Shown here piece after piece: positions 26,743 to 35,598 of a DNA stretch of 64,000 nt; the stretch's first letter is position 1, and every line of letters begins with the position of its first letter. This DNA is from Gemmataceae bacterium. GTDB taxonomy: Bacteria > Planctomycetota > Planctomycetia > Gemmatales > Gemmataceae. The stretch is taken from assembly GCA_022616435.1 (NCBI GenBank), contig JAKEET010000011.1, forward strand, positions 1 through 64,000, read 5' to 3'. The notes under the pieces are model-generated. The model made no database searches and was not told the origin of the DNA. It saw nothing but the letters and a program-made list of their open reading frames with translations. Both the position numbers and the translations under genes were made by a program.

Positions 26743-27777
26743 TCACGCCGCAGTGAGGACCGGCGCGGGCCGCAGGTTGTGTTCCAGTTCGTTCGCTTCC
26801 AGGAACCGGATCATCTCGTCGCGCACGGGGCCGTAGCGCTTCGCCAGCGGAGCGAAGGTGTCGTCGTCGAAGAAGCGATCGAGCATTTCCGACAGGACGG
26901 TGTCCCCCAGCCGGCAATGATCGGGGCTGGGGACCACGGGCAGGCCGAACAATTCGCAGAACGAGGCGCCGCGCGAGCAGTTGGACATCAGGATCGCCGG
27001 CCGGCCGTGGGCGAGGTGCAGCATGTTGCCGTGCAGGCGCCAGCCGAGGGCGCCGCAACTGGCGTCGACCAGGCGCAGGTACGGCGGCATCTCGAAGCGA
27101 AACAAGGTCGGCGCCGCGGCCCGGAAGAACAGCGACGGCCGGGCCAGGAACTGATCGCGATCTTGCTGGGCCGCCACGACCGGCTGCAAGCCGCGGCGCC
27201 GGGCGAGGCGCAGCAAATCCTGCACGTTGTGCCGCTGGCCTTTGCGAACGGTCAGCACGACCTGCCGGGTGTCGGTGCGCCGCCGCAGCGTCCAGGCCGG
27301 CCGCAGCGTGCGAAACAGCGTCGGACAGCCGGTGACGGCGATGTTGCGGATGCCGGCCTCGGCCAGGGCCTCCGCCGTGCGCGGGTCGCGGGCGCTCGCC
27401 AGGGTGCAGCTCGCGTGGATCACGCGGAGCTGTTCGCGCGTCTCGGGCTCGAAACCGTTGTCTTCGCCGTCATGCCGGGTGGTGCCGACGCCCAGCGGGA
27501 TGATCGGCACGCGGATGCGCTTGAGGTCGTCGAGCCGGAACTGCCAGCGGCTGGGCCTGGGCATTTCCCGGTACCACAAGTTGGTGCCGAGGATGACGGC
27601 GGCATCGGCGCGGTTGATGCGCTCGAGCTCGGCCGGGCTGATCGGCCGCCGCGGATCGACGTCGAAGCTGGTGTCGGGGTCGTAGCTGAGGACGCGTTTG
27701 GCGCTGTCTTCGATGAACAGGTCGCCCACGTTGGTCGTGGTCAACCGCGGATTGATGAAGGCCAACGTCCGTGCCAT
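26743..27777 (-). CDS. Polysaccharide pyruvyl transferase-like family protein
   Basis: 344 residues. N-terminus INPRLTTTNVGDLFIEDSAKRVL and later AAVILGTNLWYRE, IPLGVGTTR, SARDPRTAEALAEAGIRNIAVTGCPTLF and the C-terminal HMLHLAHGRPAILMSNCSR-like region match the PF04230 pyruvyl transferase superfamily (GD-xxE near N-terminus, G-xGxxxx, TGCPxLF). Enzymes of the family add pyruvate ketals to sugars, using phosphoenolpyruvate. Substrate unknown. Start at 27777 with GGAG 10 bases upstream. Divergent from the SdrD-B gene; the 346-base gap between them holds no gene I can see. Confidence 0.75.
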   Translation of the reverse strand: MARTLAFINPRLTTTNVGDLFIEDSAKRVLSYDPDTSFDVDPRRPISPAELERINRADAAVILGTNLWYREMPRPSRWQFRLDDLKRIRVPIIPLGVGTTRHDGEDNGFEPETREQLRVIHASCTLASARDPRTAEALAEAGIRNIAVTGCPTLFRTLRPAWTLRRRTDTRQVVLTVRKGQRHNVQDLLRLARRRGLQPVVAAQQDRDQFLARPSLFFRAAAPTLFRFEMPPYLRLVDASCGALGWRLHGNMLHLAHGRPAILMSNCSRGASFCELFGLPVVPSPDHCRLGDTVLSEMLDRFFDDDTFAPLAKRYGPVRDEMIRFLEANELEHNLRPAPVLTAA

Positions 27778-28123
27778 TGGGTCCCACTCCAACCTGCCGC
27801 GCCGGCGCCGTGCAGCAGACTCCGAGGTTGTTCCGGTCTGCGTGGCGAGAGCTTCATATCGTTGGACCGCGGCGGCGCGAAGAGCAACCGGCGAGCGAAC
27901 GGTTGTGCGGGTGTGCCTGGGTTTGCGGAAAATGGGTAGTCTACCCAGGCGAGGGTGGACGAGAGCGGCCGGGCAGGTTTGACACGTCCGTTTGCGTATC
28001 CTAGACTCAATCAACTCCCGTCAACTATCTTCGGTTCGCTTCTCGCAACCCCCGTCGCCCCGTCTGCGCCGGCGTGAGTCGCGGCCCGCTTTCGTTTCAT
28101 CGCTTTCCCAAGGAGATGCACCA

Positions 28124-29509
28124 ATGTCATGGATCACGCGCCTGTTTCACGCTTCCGCGCCCACCCGGACGCCCACCCGGACGCCTACCCGGACGGTCGG
28201 GTCCGCGAAGCGACGCTGGCGGCCTTCGGTCGAAACGCTGGAAGACCGCGCCACGCCCGCGGCACTCGCCCCGGTCTATACCGCGACCTTCGGCGATGAA
28301 GTCACCGACGACAACGCCTTCATCGCGGCCGACGGCCAGCGCTACTGGACCATCGACCCCAACGCCGACAGCTACCAGAATGACGTCTACGAACGGCCGA
28401 CGGCCCAGACCTACCAGGTCCGCGCCGTGTCAGGCGGCATCGAGGAGTTTGCGGCCGCCGAGTACTTCCAGAACCTGGACATTGTCGAGGCCCGTGCCGG
28501 GTTCGACGCCAATTTCCTCTACGTCGCCATCCAGCTGGCAGGCCTCGACAAGCTCACTGCCGACGGGGGCGCCGCCTCCGAAGGGCTGGTCTACCGCTAC
28601 GGCTTCCGCATCGCCCAGGAAGCGGACGGCGGCGGCGGGTTGCTCGTCGTCGCCGATCAACCGCAGCTGAAGAACTCGCCGAACACCAAGTTCGGCACGG
28701 TGGGGACGTTCATCTACCGCGACGGCAACGGCGACGTCGGCGGCGCGGGCCTGGACGTGTCCAAGGAAGACCAGGAGAGCGAGGTCAGCGGCAACGGCTA
28801 CGACCAGGTGCTGGCCGCCGACGGCAAGCTCGGTTCGGGCAAAAAGGTGCTCTGGGTTCGCATCAGCCCGACCGACCCGACCGTGGTCGAGTTCGCCCTG
28901 GACTACAAGGCCGTGGGCTTCGGCGACGCGGATCTCGGCAACCTGCCGTACTTCACCGTCGAAGCCAACAAGGGGCTGCAGGATCCGGGGAACTATCTCT
29001 GGAACGACGAGTACACCCAGAACGAGGCCGGCTCGCCCTATCGCGCGACGGACGGCGACCTGAGCAAGTCCGAGTTCGGCACGCAAGGACTGGGCAACAT
29101 TTATGAGCTGGACACGCTCAGCCTTGGCTCGCTGGCCGCGCCCAGCTCGATCGCGGGCAGCGTGTACGAGGACCTGAACAGCAACGGCGTACGCGACGAG
29201 AATGAGCCGGGCATCGAAAACGTGGTGATCTTCCTTTCCGGCTTCGACGACCGGGGCGCTGTCATGTTGATGGCCGAAACCGACGCCGACGGCAACTTCC
29301 GGTTCACCAACCTGCGGCCGGGAACCTACGAGCTCTTCGAGATGCAGCCGCAAGGGTGGGTGGACGGCAGCGAGACGGTCGGCGCCGTCAATGGCACGCC
29401 ACGGGGCTCGCTGCTCGACAGTGACTTGATCGGCGCGATCGTGCTGGCGGCCGGCGAAGATGGGATCGGCTACGACTTCGGCGAGCTTTTCTTGATCGGC
29501 GATACGTAA
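28124..29509 (+). CDS. Secreted surface protein with SdrD-B-like domain
   Basis: 461 residues. N-terminal basic segment with TRTP tandem repeats and RRWRPSVETLEDRATPAAL, the planctomycete R-P-x-L-E-x-L-E-x-R type motif of large exported proteins. Residues ~55-330 form a domain resembling secreted calcium-binding or sugar-binding modules (DNAFIAADGQRYWTIDPNAD). The C-terminal ~110 residues are an SdrD B-like/Cna-B domain: IAGSVYEDLNSNGVRDENEPG, TDADGNFRFTNLRPGTYEL. It is likely cell-surface or extracellular. AAGGAG 9 bases before ATG 28124 selects the start. Confidence 0.85.
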   Translation: MSWITRLFHASAPTRTPTRTPTRTVGSAKRRWRPSVETLEDRATPAALAPVYTATFGDEVTDDNAFIAADGQRYWTIDPNADSYQNDVYERPTAQTYQVRAVSGGIEEFAAAEYFQNLDIVEARAGFDANFLYVAIQLAGLDKLTADGGAASEGLVYRYGFRIAQEADGGGGLLVVADQPQLKNSPNTKFGTVGTFIYRDGNGDVGGAGLDVSKEDQESEVSGNGYDQVLAADGKLGSGKKVLWVRISPTDPTVVEFALDYKAVGFGDADLGNLPYFTVEANKGLQDPGNYLWNDEYTQNEAGSPYRATDGDLSKSEFGTQGLGNIYELDTLSLGSLAAPSSIAGSVYEDLNSNGVRDENEPGIENVVIFLSGFDDRGAVMLMAETDADGNFRFTNLRPGTYELFEMQPQGWVDGSETVGAVNGTPRGSLLDSDLIGAIVLAAGEDGIGYDFGELFLIGDT

Positions 29510-29546
29510 TGCGCGACGCTGCGGATACGATGCGGCGCGGCAAAAA

Positions 29547-29574
29547 AACTCCGGCCGGGAAGGCCCGGCCGGAG
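29547..29574 (+). terminator. Hairpin terminator after the SdrD-B gene
   Basis: ACTCCGGCCGGG and CCCGGCCGGAGT form a 12-bp stem around 4 bases, preceded by seven A (29539-29546). A-tract on the left and no T-run on the right, so it may terminate minus-strand transcripts better; in either case it separates the two convergent genes. Confidence 0.7.
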
Positions 29575-29596
29575 TCGATACGAACACCCATGTCGC

Positions 29597-31159
29597 TTAC
29601 AGCCGCGGCGGCGCCTGAACCGGCGGCGCCTGGGCCGGGGGTTCCTGCACCGGGGGTTCCTGGATCGTGGGTTCCTGGACCGGCGGTTCCTGAGCCGGCG
29701 GTTCCTGAGCCGGCGGTTCCTGGGCGGGCGGCTGGCTCGGAAAACCGGGCAGCATCGGCGCGGACTCCTGGCTGCCTTGCGGCGCGGGCACGGCCAGCGG
29801 CGGGAGCAGCGTGGGATCGGATACTGTCGGCGTTGCCGGCTCCGGTTGGGGTTGGCCTTCGGGGGTGATCACCAACACTTGCGGAGTTGCCGGCGCTTCC
29901 GGAGGCGCCTGGGGAGTCAGGGGCGCGACCGAGTTGGGGCCGGACAGCTCCACGGGGGCCACTGGGGCGGCCACTGGAGCAGTGGCGACCGGAGCAGTGG
30001 CGACCGGAGCGGTGGCAACCGGGGCCGCGACAACCGGGGCCGCCATCATCATCCGTCCGGTTTGCTTGCCCTTGAGAGCGCGGGTGATATTGCTGAAGAA
30101 CGGCCTGCGCTCGGTCTGGACCGAATACGGGACCTCGGCCGCTGCCGCCGCCGGCCCCTTGGCGTGCGATGTCAACACGGCATTCATGACCCTGGGCTCG
30201 GCCGGCGACTCGGCGCCAGGCTGCGCCACGGTGCTGGGCGGCGCCGTCTCCACCGCAACCGCGTCCATGCCGCGCGGGCCCGAAAAGGCGTTGGACAGGA
30301 TCGCGGCCACACTGGTCGGCCGCTGGTAACCCGCCGGCAGCGCCGGGGCGCCGGCAGCGGGCTGCGTGCGGTAGTCGGCGAGGACCTGTCGAGCCTCCTC
30401 GATGACTTCAGCGCGCGTGAGCTGGCTGACGCGCTTGTGGTAATCCGCCGGACTCAGCTCGACTTTCTTCAGCTCGTCTTGCTTTTTGAGGTCGATCTCC
30501 GTGGGCGTCACGGCGACTTCGCAACGGCTCAGCGCCTCGGCCGCGGCCGTCTTGACCCGTTCCGAGCTTTCCGGAACCGGGCTCTTGCCCGAGATGCAGT
30601 CGGTCAGGGCCTTGACGACTTTCTTGGTGCAGCAGCAGCCGCTCTGCAAGGCCAGGGCGGCTTCGTAGCGGACGCATTCGTTGGTATCCTCCAGCAAGCT
30701 CTTGATCAGCACGCCTTCGGCGTCGGGAAAGCGGCTGCAATCGACGGTGCCCAGAAAGCGGACGGCCGCGCGCCGCGCCTTGGCCTCGGCCTCGCTCTTC
30801 TTGATGCCGGCGGCGACGGCTTCGGCGCTGCCTTCCTTGGCCGGGTCGCTGAGGATGTCCTCGATCGCCTTCTGGGCGCAGCGGTCCTGGCCGATGAGAC
30901 CGCCGGAAAACGCCGATATGGGGCCGATGGCGCTCGTGGCCATCTTGCCCAGGGGCGAATTGCAGAAGCAATCCTTGTGCGCGGCTTTTTGCTCGGGCGT
31001 CCGCGTGAAAAAGCTCCAGATGTTGCGCGGCGCCGCCGCCGCCGGCGCGGCCGGCGCTGCCGGAATCCCCGGCGCGGTCGGAATTCCCGGCACTTGCGCC
31101 CAGGCCGACGCGATCAGGGCCGGGCCCATGAACAGTGCTATCCAATAAGAACGCTTCAT
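29597..31159 (-). CDS. Exported HEAT-like repeat protein with Pro/Ala-rich tail
   Basis: 520 residues. Signal peptide MKRSYWIALFMGPALIASAWA. A Cys-containing region (KDCFCNSPLGK) then an alpha-helical part (~75-240) with HEAT-like periodicity (AAVRFLGTVDCSRFPDAEGVL, SLLEDTNECVRYEAALALQSG). The rest is low complexity: PVATA repeats at ~385-400 and PPAQE repeats at the end (~480-520), encoded by 15-base tandem units. Planctomycete family, function unknown; the arrangement suggests an envelope scaffold. AAGGA precedes the start. Confidence 0.7.
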   Translation of the reverse strand: MKRSYWIALFMGPALIASAWAQVPGIPTAPGIPAAPAAPAAAAPRNIWSFFTRTPEQKAAHKDCFCNSPLGKMATSAIGPISAFSGGLIGQDRCAQKAIEDILSDPAKEGSAEAVAAGIKKSEAEAKARRAAVRFLGTVDCSRFPDAEGVLIKSLLEDTNECVRYEAALALQSGCCCTKKVVKALTDCISGKSPVPESSERVKTAAAEALSRCEVAVTPTEIDLKKQDELKKVELSPADYHKRVSQLTRAEVIEEARQVLADYRTQPAAGAPALPAGYQRPTSVAAILSNAFSGPRGMDAVAVETAPPSTVAQPGAESPAEPRVMNAVLTSHAKGPAAAAAEVPYSVQTERRPFFSNITRALKGKQTGRMMMAAPVVAAPVATAPVATAPVATAPVAAPVAPVELSGPNSVAPLTPQAPPEAPATPQVLVITPEGQPQPEPATPTVSDPTLLPPLAVPAPQGSQESAPMLPGFPSQPPAQEPPAQEPPAQEPPVQEPTIQEPPVQEPPAQAPPVQAPPRL

Positions 31160-32032
31160 TTCGGGGTTCCTTCCTTATGTTCCTTTGATTCGCCTGGAAT
31201 TCCTTTTCCGGCGAGGCAGAGATTGACACAACCGCCGTGCGCGCCGTCACCATGGCTGGGCACGACGCCGGCCTGCCGGCTCGCCAGGACGAAGGTCCGC
31301 CGAGGCGCAGCTCGCCACGACGAGGTTTCGCCGAGGCGCTGGCACGACCGGTTCGGAACAATTCGAATGTCTCGCGAAATTCGATCGAACCGATTTTCCC
31401 CTTGAGGTTCGACCTGCCGCATTCTCCACGGGTAACTTCGGCCGGCAATTTCTGAATCTCCAGCAAGGTAGGAACTCGGCGGCGGCCGACGCCGCGCCGG
31501 CAGCCCGCAAAGTCAGCATGGTTCGCACAACCCGGAGCCGGATTTGCTCATGAAACAGGCGCCGCGATCCGATTGTGCCGGGCGTCGCGACCGCAGCGAT
31601 TGTGCCCGCCGCAGCTGTTGTACGCAGGGCGCCGCCAATCCGGATTGCTCGCGGCATAGCAGGAACGCCTGCCGTAGCGTTTTGACAGGCGCCGGCCGTG
31701 GCCAATCTCCACCAAATTCGCCGCTCGACAGCAACTGTCCAGCCCGTGAACGTCGAGAAAGATTGTACCCCTTGAAGAACCTGCCCTCGGATCGTTCCAC
31801 GCCGCGCTGGAATGTCCCCCGGCCCAGGATGGGCTGCGGGAAGGCCGCGCCGGCGAATCTCGCGACGATTCTACTCCACGCAAGAGGTTGTTCCAAAAGG
31901 TCTGACCCCCTTTCGTACAGCCTCTCATTGTGACACAGTCGAGTGGATCGCCGCGTGGCTGCGTTTGATCGAGACGCTGTCTCGTCCAGACCGCGAGTCG
32001 AGTCCAACATCAGTACATTCCATGGAAGGAGC

Positions 32033-33358
32033 ATGCTCGTGATTCTTCAGCACGCAAATGGAATTCGGCAGTGGTTGGGGCGCGGCCTGGCTGCCTTATT
32101 CCTTGGTCTGGCTTCCCAGGCGGGGATCGTTCAAGGCCAGGCGCCCCGGCCGCCTGTCGTCGATACGCTGCCCGCGCCGGCGCCCACCGATCAAGAGCCG
32201 GCTCAGGCCGAGGCAGCAGCCATCGACGCGGCGGCCGAGCCGGCCATCGAACCGGCCGTCGCCGAGCTGCCGGCGATCGAACCGCAGGCCGCCGAGGCCA
32301 GCCCGGCCGGCGCCGCCAAGGAAACCGCCAATCCCGCCACGCGCGCCATCCACGACCCCAACGTGAAAAAGGCCTCGTGCACCGGCTGCGGCGGCCTGCT
32401 GGGACCCATGCTCAGCGGCGGCGGCAGCTGCGCCAACGGCAAGTGCGTCCCCGGACGCCAGAACTGCTCGTGGTGCAACTACGACACCGTCTGGGGCCGC
32501 ATCATCGGCGGCCTCTACGATTGCATCTGCTGCCCCGATCAGTGCTACGAGCCGCGCTATCTCCTCGAAGCCAACGCCGCCTTCTACCAGGACGGCGCCC
32601 GTCCGGTCACCATGACGCGGATCCGCTGGGACGCCCAGTTGAACTACCATTTCCCGGACACCGCGGAGTACTTCTGGGCCAGGATCGGCGCCAAAGGGCC
32701 CAACAACCCCGAACGCAGCGTCGATTTCCATGAGCTGTCGATCTATCAGGAAACCGCCACCGGCAACTTCAGCTTCTTCGTCGAAACGCCGTTTCGCCAG
32801 GTGGGTCCGCAGGACAACCCCAACGCGTCGAACTTCGGCGACCTCAATCTCGGCACCAAGTCGCTGTTGCTCGATTGCGAGCTGCTGCAGATCGCCTTTC
32901 AGTTCAAGACCTACATCCTGTCCGGCAACTTCGGCAAGGGCTTGGGCACCGGCCACGTGTCGCTGGAGCCGTCGTTGTTGACCACCGTCAAGCTGGCCAA
33001 CGCCACTTACCTGCAGACGCAGGTGGCCGAATGGATCCCGCTGGGCGGCGACAACAACCACGCCGGCGCCGCCATCCATTACCACTTCAGCGTCAATCAC
33101 CTGTTCTGGCGGGCCCACAACGACGCCTGCGCGGTCGTCGGCACGTTCGAGTTCAACGGCGTCTCGTTCCAGGACGGCCTGTTCACCACGCCCGCGGGCG
33201 TGATCGAGAACGCCGGCGGCCACTCGATGCTCCATCTCGGCCCGGGCCTGCGCATGTCGCTGTGCAACAAGCTCGACCTGGGCTTTGGCATGGGCATCGG
33301 CGTCTCCGACCACGGTCCCGATCAGCTGTATCGCTTTGACTTTCGCTACCGCTTCTAA
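32033..33358 (+). CDS. Outer-membrane beta-barrel-like protein
   Basis: 441 residues. Signal-like N-terminus (LGRGLAALFLGLASQAGIV), Pro/Ala/Glu-rich linker (~45-100), a Cys-rich patch (SCTGCGG, NCSWCNYD, DCICCPDQC) and then ~240 residues of alternating hydrophobic strands ending in RFDFRYRF with a C-terminal Phe, typical of outer-membrane barrels. Function is probably a porin or transport channel (inference). GGAAGGAG immediately before ATG 32033 is a strong start signal. The 872-base gap 31160-32032 upstream shows no convincing ORF, only fragments such as a repeated CGCCGAGGCGC. Confidence 0.8.
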   Translation: MLVILQHANGIRQWLGRGLAALFLGLASQAGIVQGQAPRPPVVDTLPAPAPTDQEPAQAEAAAIDAAAEPAIEPAVAELPAIEPQAAEASPAGAAKETANPATRAIHDPNVKKASCTGCGGLLGPMLSGGGSCANGKCVPGRQNCSWCNYDTVWGRIIGGLYDCICCPDQCYEPRYLLEANAAFYQDGARPVTMTRIRWDAQLNYHFPDTAEYFWARIGAKGPNNPERSVDFHELSIYQETATGNFSFFVETPFRQVGPQDNPNASNFGDLNLGTKSLLLDCELLQIAFQFKTYILSGNFGKGLGTGHVSLEPSLLTTVKLANATYLQTQVAEWIPLGGDNNHAGAAIHYHFSVNHLFWRAHNDACAVVGTFEFNGVSFQDGLFTTPAGVIENAGGHSMLHLGPGLRMSLCNKLDLGFGMGIGVSDHGPDQLYRFDFRYRF

Positions 33359-33390
33359 CGCGGCCGCGTTGAGAGTTGGTCAACAACAAG

Positions 33391-33424
33391 GGACAGGCGC
33401 CGGCGGCCCGGCGCCTGTCCTTTC
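33391..33424 (+). terminator. Hairpin after the outer-membrane protein gene
   Basis: GGACAGGCGCCG and CGGCGCCTGTCC form a 12-bp stem around GCGGCC, followed by TTTC, 30 bases after the stop codon of the beta-barrel gene. Confidence 0.75.
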
Positions 33425-33609
33425 AGTCAGAGTTTGTGAAAAAATGGGGACTGGCTGCGGCGGTCCCTCGAAAAACGTTGGCAATCGTGGACGAGGCCGG
33501 TGCCTGTCCCGATTTTTCACAAGCTCTCATGATTTGTTTCAAACGCTGCTGCACCGGGCGTTCACGAGCGGGCTGTGACGGTCGAGCGGCCACGTGGTAT
33601 AATCTCGTC

Positions 33610-33963
33610 ATGAACCCATCAGCAGCCATCACCTGGCAACACCTGTCGCCGAACCCGAAGTCGTGCTACAAGCAACTCTTTGTCAAGGGCACGCGCATTC
33701 GCGCCCGCGTCCTTTACGGCATGTACATGAGCGCCGAAGACCCGATGATGCCGGAGGAGATCGCGGCGGAGTTCAAGCTGCCGCTCGCGGCGGTCAAGGA
33801 AGCCATCGCCTATTGCCACGGCAATCCGCCGGAAATTGCCCAGGACTTGGCGCGCGAGCAGCGGCTCATGGAAGCGAGCGGCATGAATGATCCGGACTAC
33901 AAGTACGGAGGCAAGTTCAAGGTCGTGCCGCCCGAACAGGTCGCGCGTATTCTGAATTCATGA
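33610..33963 (+). CDS. DUF433 antitoxin
   Basis: 117 residues. CYKQLFVKGTRIRARVLYGMYMSAED followed by PEEIAAEFKLPLAAVKEAIAYCHGNPPE is the DUF433 helix-turn-helix pattern (G-T-R-I-x-V-xxL, S-x-xEIAxxY-xLxxxxVxxAlxY). DUF433 proteins are antitoxins paired with DUF5615 PIN-like toxins, as here. Stop and next start overlap (ATGA at 33960-33963), meaning coupled translation. Start fixed by the family N-terminus. Confidence 0.9.
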   Translation: MNPSAAITWQHLSPNPKSCYKQLFVKGTRIRARVLYGMYMSAEDPMMPEEIAAEFKLPLAAVKEAIAYCHGNPPEIAQDLAREQRLMEASGMNDPDYKYGGKFKVVPPEQVARILNS

Positions 33964-34322
33964 GACTGTATCTTGACGACGACACGGCATGGCCGCTGCT
34001 CGCGAAATTGCTTCGCAAGGCGGCGCATGACGTGCAGATGCCCGGCGACATCGGCATGTCGGGAGCGCCGGATCCCGTCCACTTGACACGCGCCATTGCC
34101 GATGGTCGGGTCTGCGTCACCAAGAATCACGACGATTTCTGGATCTTGCACAACTTGCTCAAGCAGGCTCAGGGCCGTCATCCGGGCATCTTCGTGGTGC
34201 GCCAAGACAACGATCCGACGCGCGACTTGACGCCCAAGGGCATCGTGAGCGCGGTTCGCAAGCTCGAAGCGGCCGGCGTACCAATTCAAGACGAGTTCGT
34301 CGTTCTCAACCACTGGCGTTGA
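33960..34322 (+). CDS. DUF5615 PIN-like toxin
   Basis: 120 residues. MRLYLDDDTAWPLLAKLLRKAAHDVQ at the start carries the conserved acidic residues of the PIN-like active site, with CVTKNHDDF (N-H-D-D-F) and a later strand FVVRQDNDP. The family contains predicted RNases paired with DUF433 antitoxins. It completes the overlapping two-gene toxin-antitoxin module and lies at the left edge of the low-GC island. Confidence 0.9.
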   Translation: MRLYLDDDTAWPLLAKLLRKAAHDVQMPGDIGMSGAPDPVHLTRAIADGRVCVTKNHDDFWILHNLLKQAQGRHPGIFVVRQDNDPTRDLTPKGIVSAVRKLEAAGVPIQDEFVVLNHWR

Positions 34323-34324
34323 TG

Positions 34325-34410
34325 GTCTCATCAGGCCGACAGTGTCTCCACCAGTTCCAGAAGCTCTCGAATCTCCTCCGGTGTGAAGAACCGCTCACCC
34401 GAAAACGCGC
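34325..34410 (-). pseudogene. HsdR C-terminal fragment, copy 1
   Basis: The minus strand reads ERFFTPEEIRELLELVETLSA then stop, near-identical to the end of the larger remnant at 34597-34815 (ERFFTPGEVRQLLELLETLAA). Only ~25 codons remain. It overlaps the final bases of the DUF5615 gene on the other strand. Confidence 0.6.
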
Positions 34411-34596
34411 GGCTTTCGGAGAGTTTGCGAAACAATGGGGACTGGCGCCAGCAAAAAAAGAGCGTCTCTTTGGAAGAGCTTGCCGAGCAAGTGCGCAGGA
34501 TCAAGCCGCGGTTTCCGCAGAGCTACATCGTGGGCAAGTGCCGTGAAGCTCTGGGAAAGGGCTTTCTTGAAGCGGTCTCGGGGTCGAACGTTTAGC

Positions 34597-34815
34597 CTAC
34601 GCCGCCAGCGTCTCCAGCAGCTCCAGCAACTGACGCACCTCCCCCGGCGTGAAAAACCGCTCCACCGCGTTGCGTCCAAACACCGTCAGCGGCGGCTCGT
34701 ACAAATCAGCCTCGACCAGATTGCGATTCTTCAAGAAGACTTTCTGCACCGACCGCAGAAAACGAATCTGGTCGGCGTTGTACTCGCGGGCGGCGATGAT
34801 AAACGGAAGAGCCAA
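34597..34815 (-). pseudogene. HsdR-type restriction subunit, C-terminal remnant, copy 2
   Basis: 72 codons on the minus strand: ADQIRFLRSVQKVFLKNRN, VEADLYEPPLTVFGRNAVERFF, TPGEVRQLLELLETLAA-stop. The order (hydrophobic helix, ADLYEPPxT.FG, FxxxExxxLLxL) is that of the C-terminus of type I restriction R subunits of the EcoEI type. The motor and nuclease domains are gone. Between the two copies (34411-34596) no gene is recognised; a plus-strand frame ending ..CREALGKGFLEAVSGSN is gene-like in composition but unassigned. Confidence 0.55.
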
Positions 34816-34899
34816 TTTTTTACTTGCTGTTTCTCAGCAAGCTTCGGTACTATCCACGGCAGGAACTCTAAATTCGCAGTGGTCCTCGCTGCCCACTCC

Positions 34900-35598
34900 A
34901 TGAGCGTCCACATGCGCGCGCGCATCCTGGCCTTTTCAGTTGCCTATCTCTGTTTGTGTCACGTGGGTCCAAAGGCGCAGATACCCGGCCATGATCCAGT
35001 GCTTGGCGGACAGCCTTTGAGCAAGTGGCGAGAACTGCTCGCACGCAAGGTGATACTCGACAAGCAGGGGTATTTTGAACGCATCAAGGCGATCGACGAG
35101 CTTGTGAAACTTGGGCCCCCCGTTGTCGGTCACCTCAAACCCCTCTTGAAGAGAGACGACAGCCCCGAGGTCAAACGGGGGGTGTGCTTCATTTTTGGAA
35201 AGCTGGGTCCTGCGGCAGGGAAAGCCGTTCCAGAGATCCTTGAAGCTCTCGATAGTCCTAAAGCGGATGGCGAACTCAAAGAGACTATCGCCAATGCATT
35301 GTTTCAGATTCAGCTGGTGCCTCAGGAAGCGATCCCCGTATTAGACCGTCTCATGGCCCACGGTGACCCGTTGGTACGAGGGCTTGCAGCCAACTCAGTG
35401 GGACGGTTAGACCCACCCGCCAAGGACATGACGAAAGCTCTTGTCAAGCTACTCAAGGACGACAAGGATCCAGGGGTCAAGGTAAACGCAGCCGGCTCGT
35501 TGGCCCGTATTGCACAGCGTGGCGCATTGCCTGAGGATGCCGCTGAGCCGCTTTGGGAGTCTCGCGATGCCAAGACCCTATGCTTACGCATCTTTTGA
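34900..35598 (+). CDS. HEAT-repeat protein, exported; 5' part of split HEAT-NACHT gene
   Basis: 232 residues. Signal peptide MRARILAFSVAYLCLCHVGP (an ATG at 34912 starts it; 34900 lies four codons earlier) then GHDPVLGGQPLSKWRELLARKV and HEAT/Armadillo repeats (VKLGPPVVGHLKPLLKRDD, GKLGPAAGKAVPEILEALDSP, GRLDPPAKDMTKALVKLLKDD). These continue in the next gene in another frame, so both are best read as one gene broken by a frameshift in 35553-35598. If they are separate, this is a small exported HEAT protein. No clear ribosome-binding site. Base composition is lower in GC than the genes on both sides. Confidence 0.65.
   Translation: MSVHMRARILAFSVAYLCLCHVGPKAQIPGHDPVLGGQPLSKWRELLARKVILDKQGYFERIKAIDELVKLGPPVVGHLKPLLKRDDSPEVKRGVCFIFGKLGPAAGKAVPEILEALDSPKADGELKETIANALFQIQLVPQEAIPVLDRLMAHGDPLVRGLAANSVGRLDPPAKDMTKALVKLLKDDKDPGVKVNAAGSLARIAQRGALPEDAAEPLWESRDAKTLCLRIF

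Noticed and set aside
28160-30020. CRISPR-like or satellite array
   Set aside because: The repeats are 12-15 bases, coding and contiguous, with no unique spacers.
31160-32032. Possible small gene or RNA in the 872-base gap before the outer-membrane protein
   Set aside because: Several short frames exist on both strands but none shows a family motif or ribosome-binding site, and I could not draw a convincing RNA structure.
34383-34595. Small plus-strand ORF between the HsdR remnants
   Set aside because: Gene-like end (CREALGKGFLEAV) but no start with ribosome-binding site, no family and surrounded by decayed DNA; kept only as a note.
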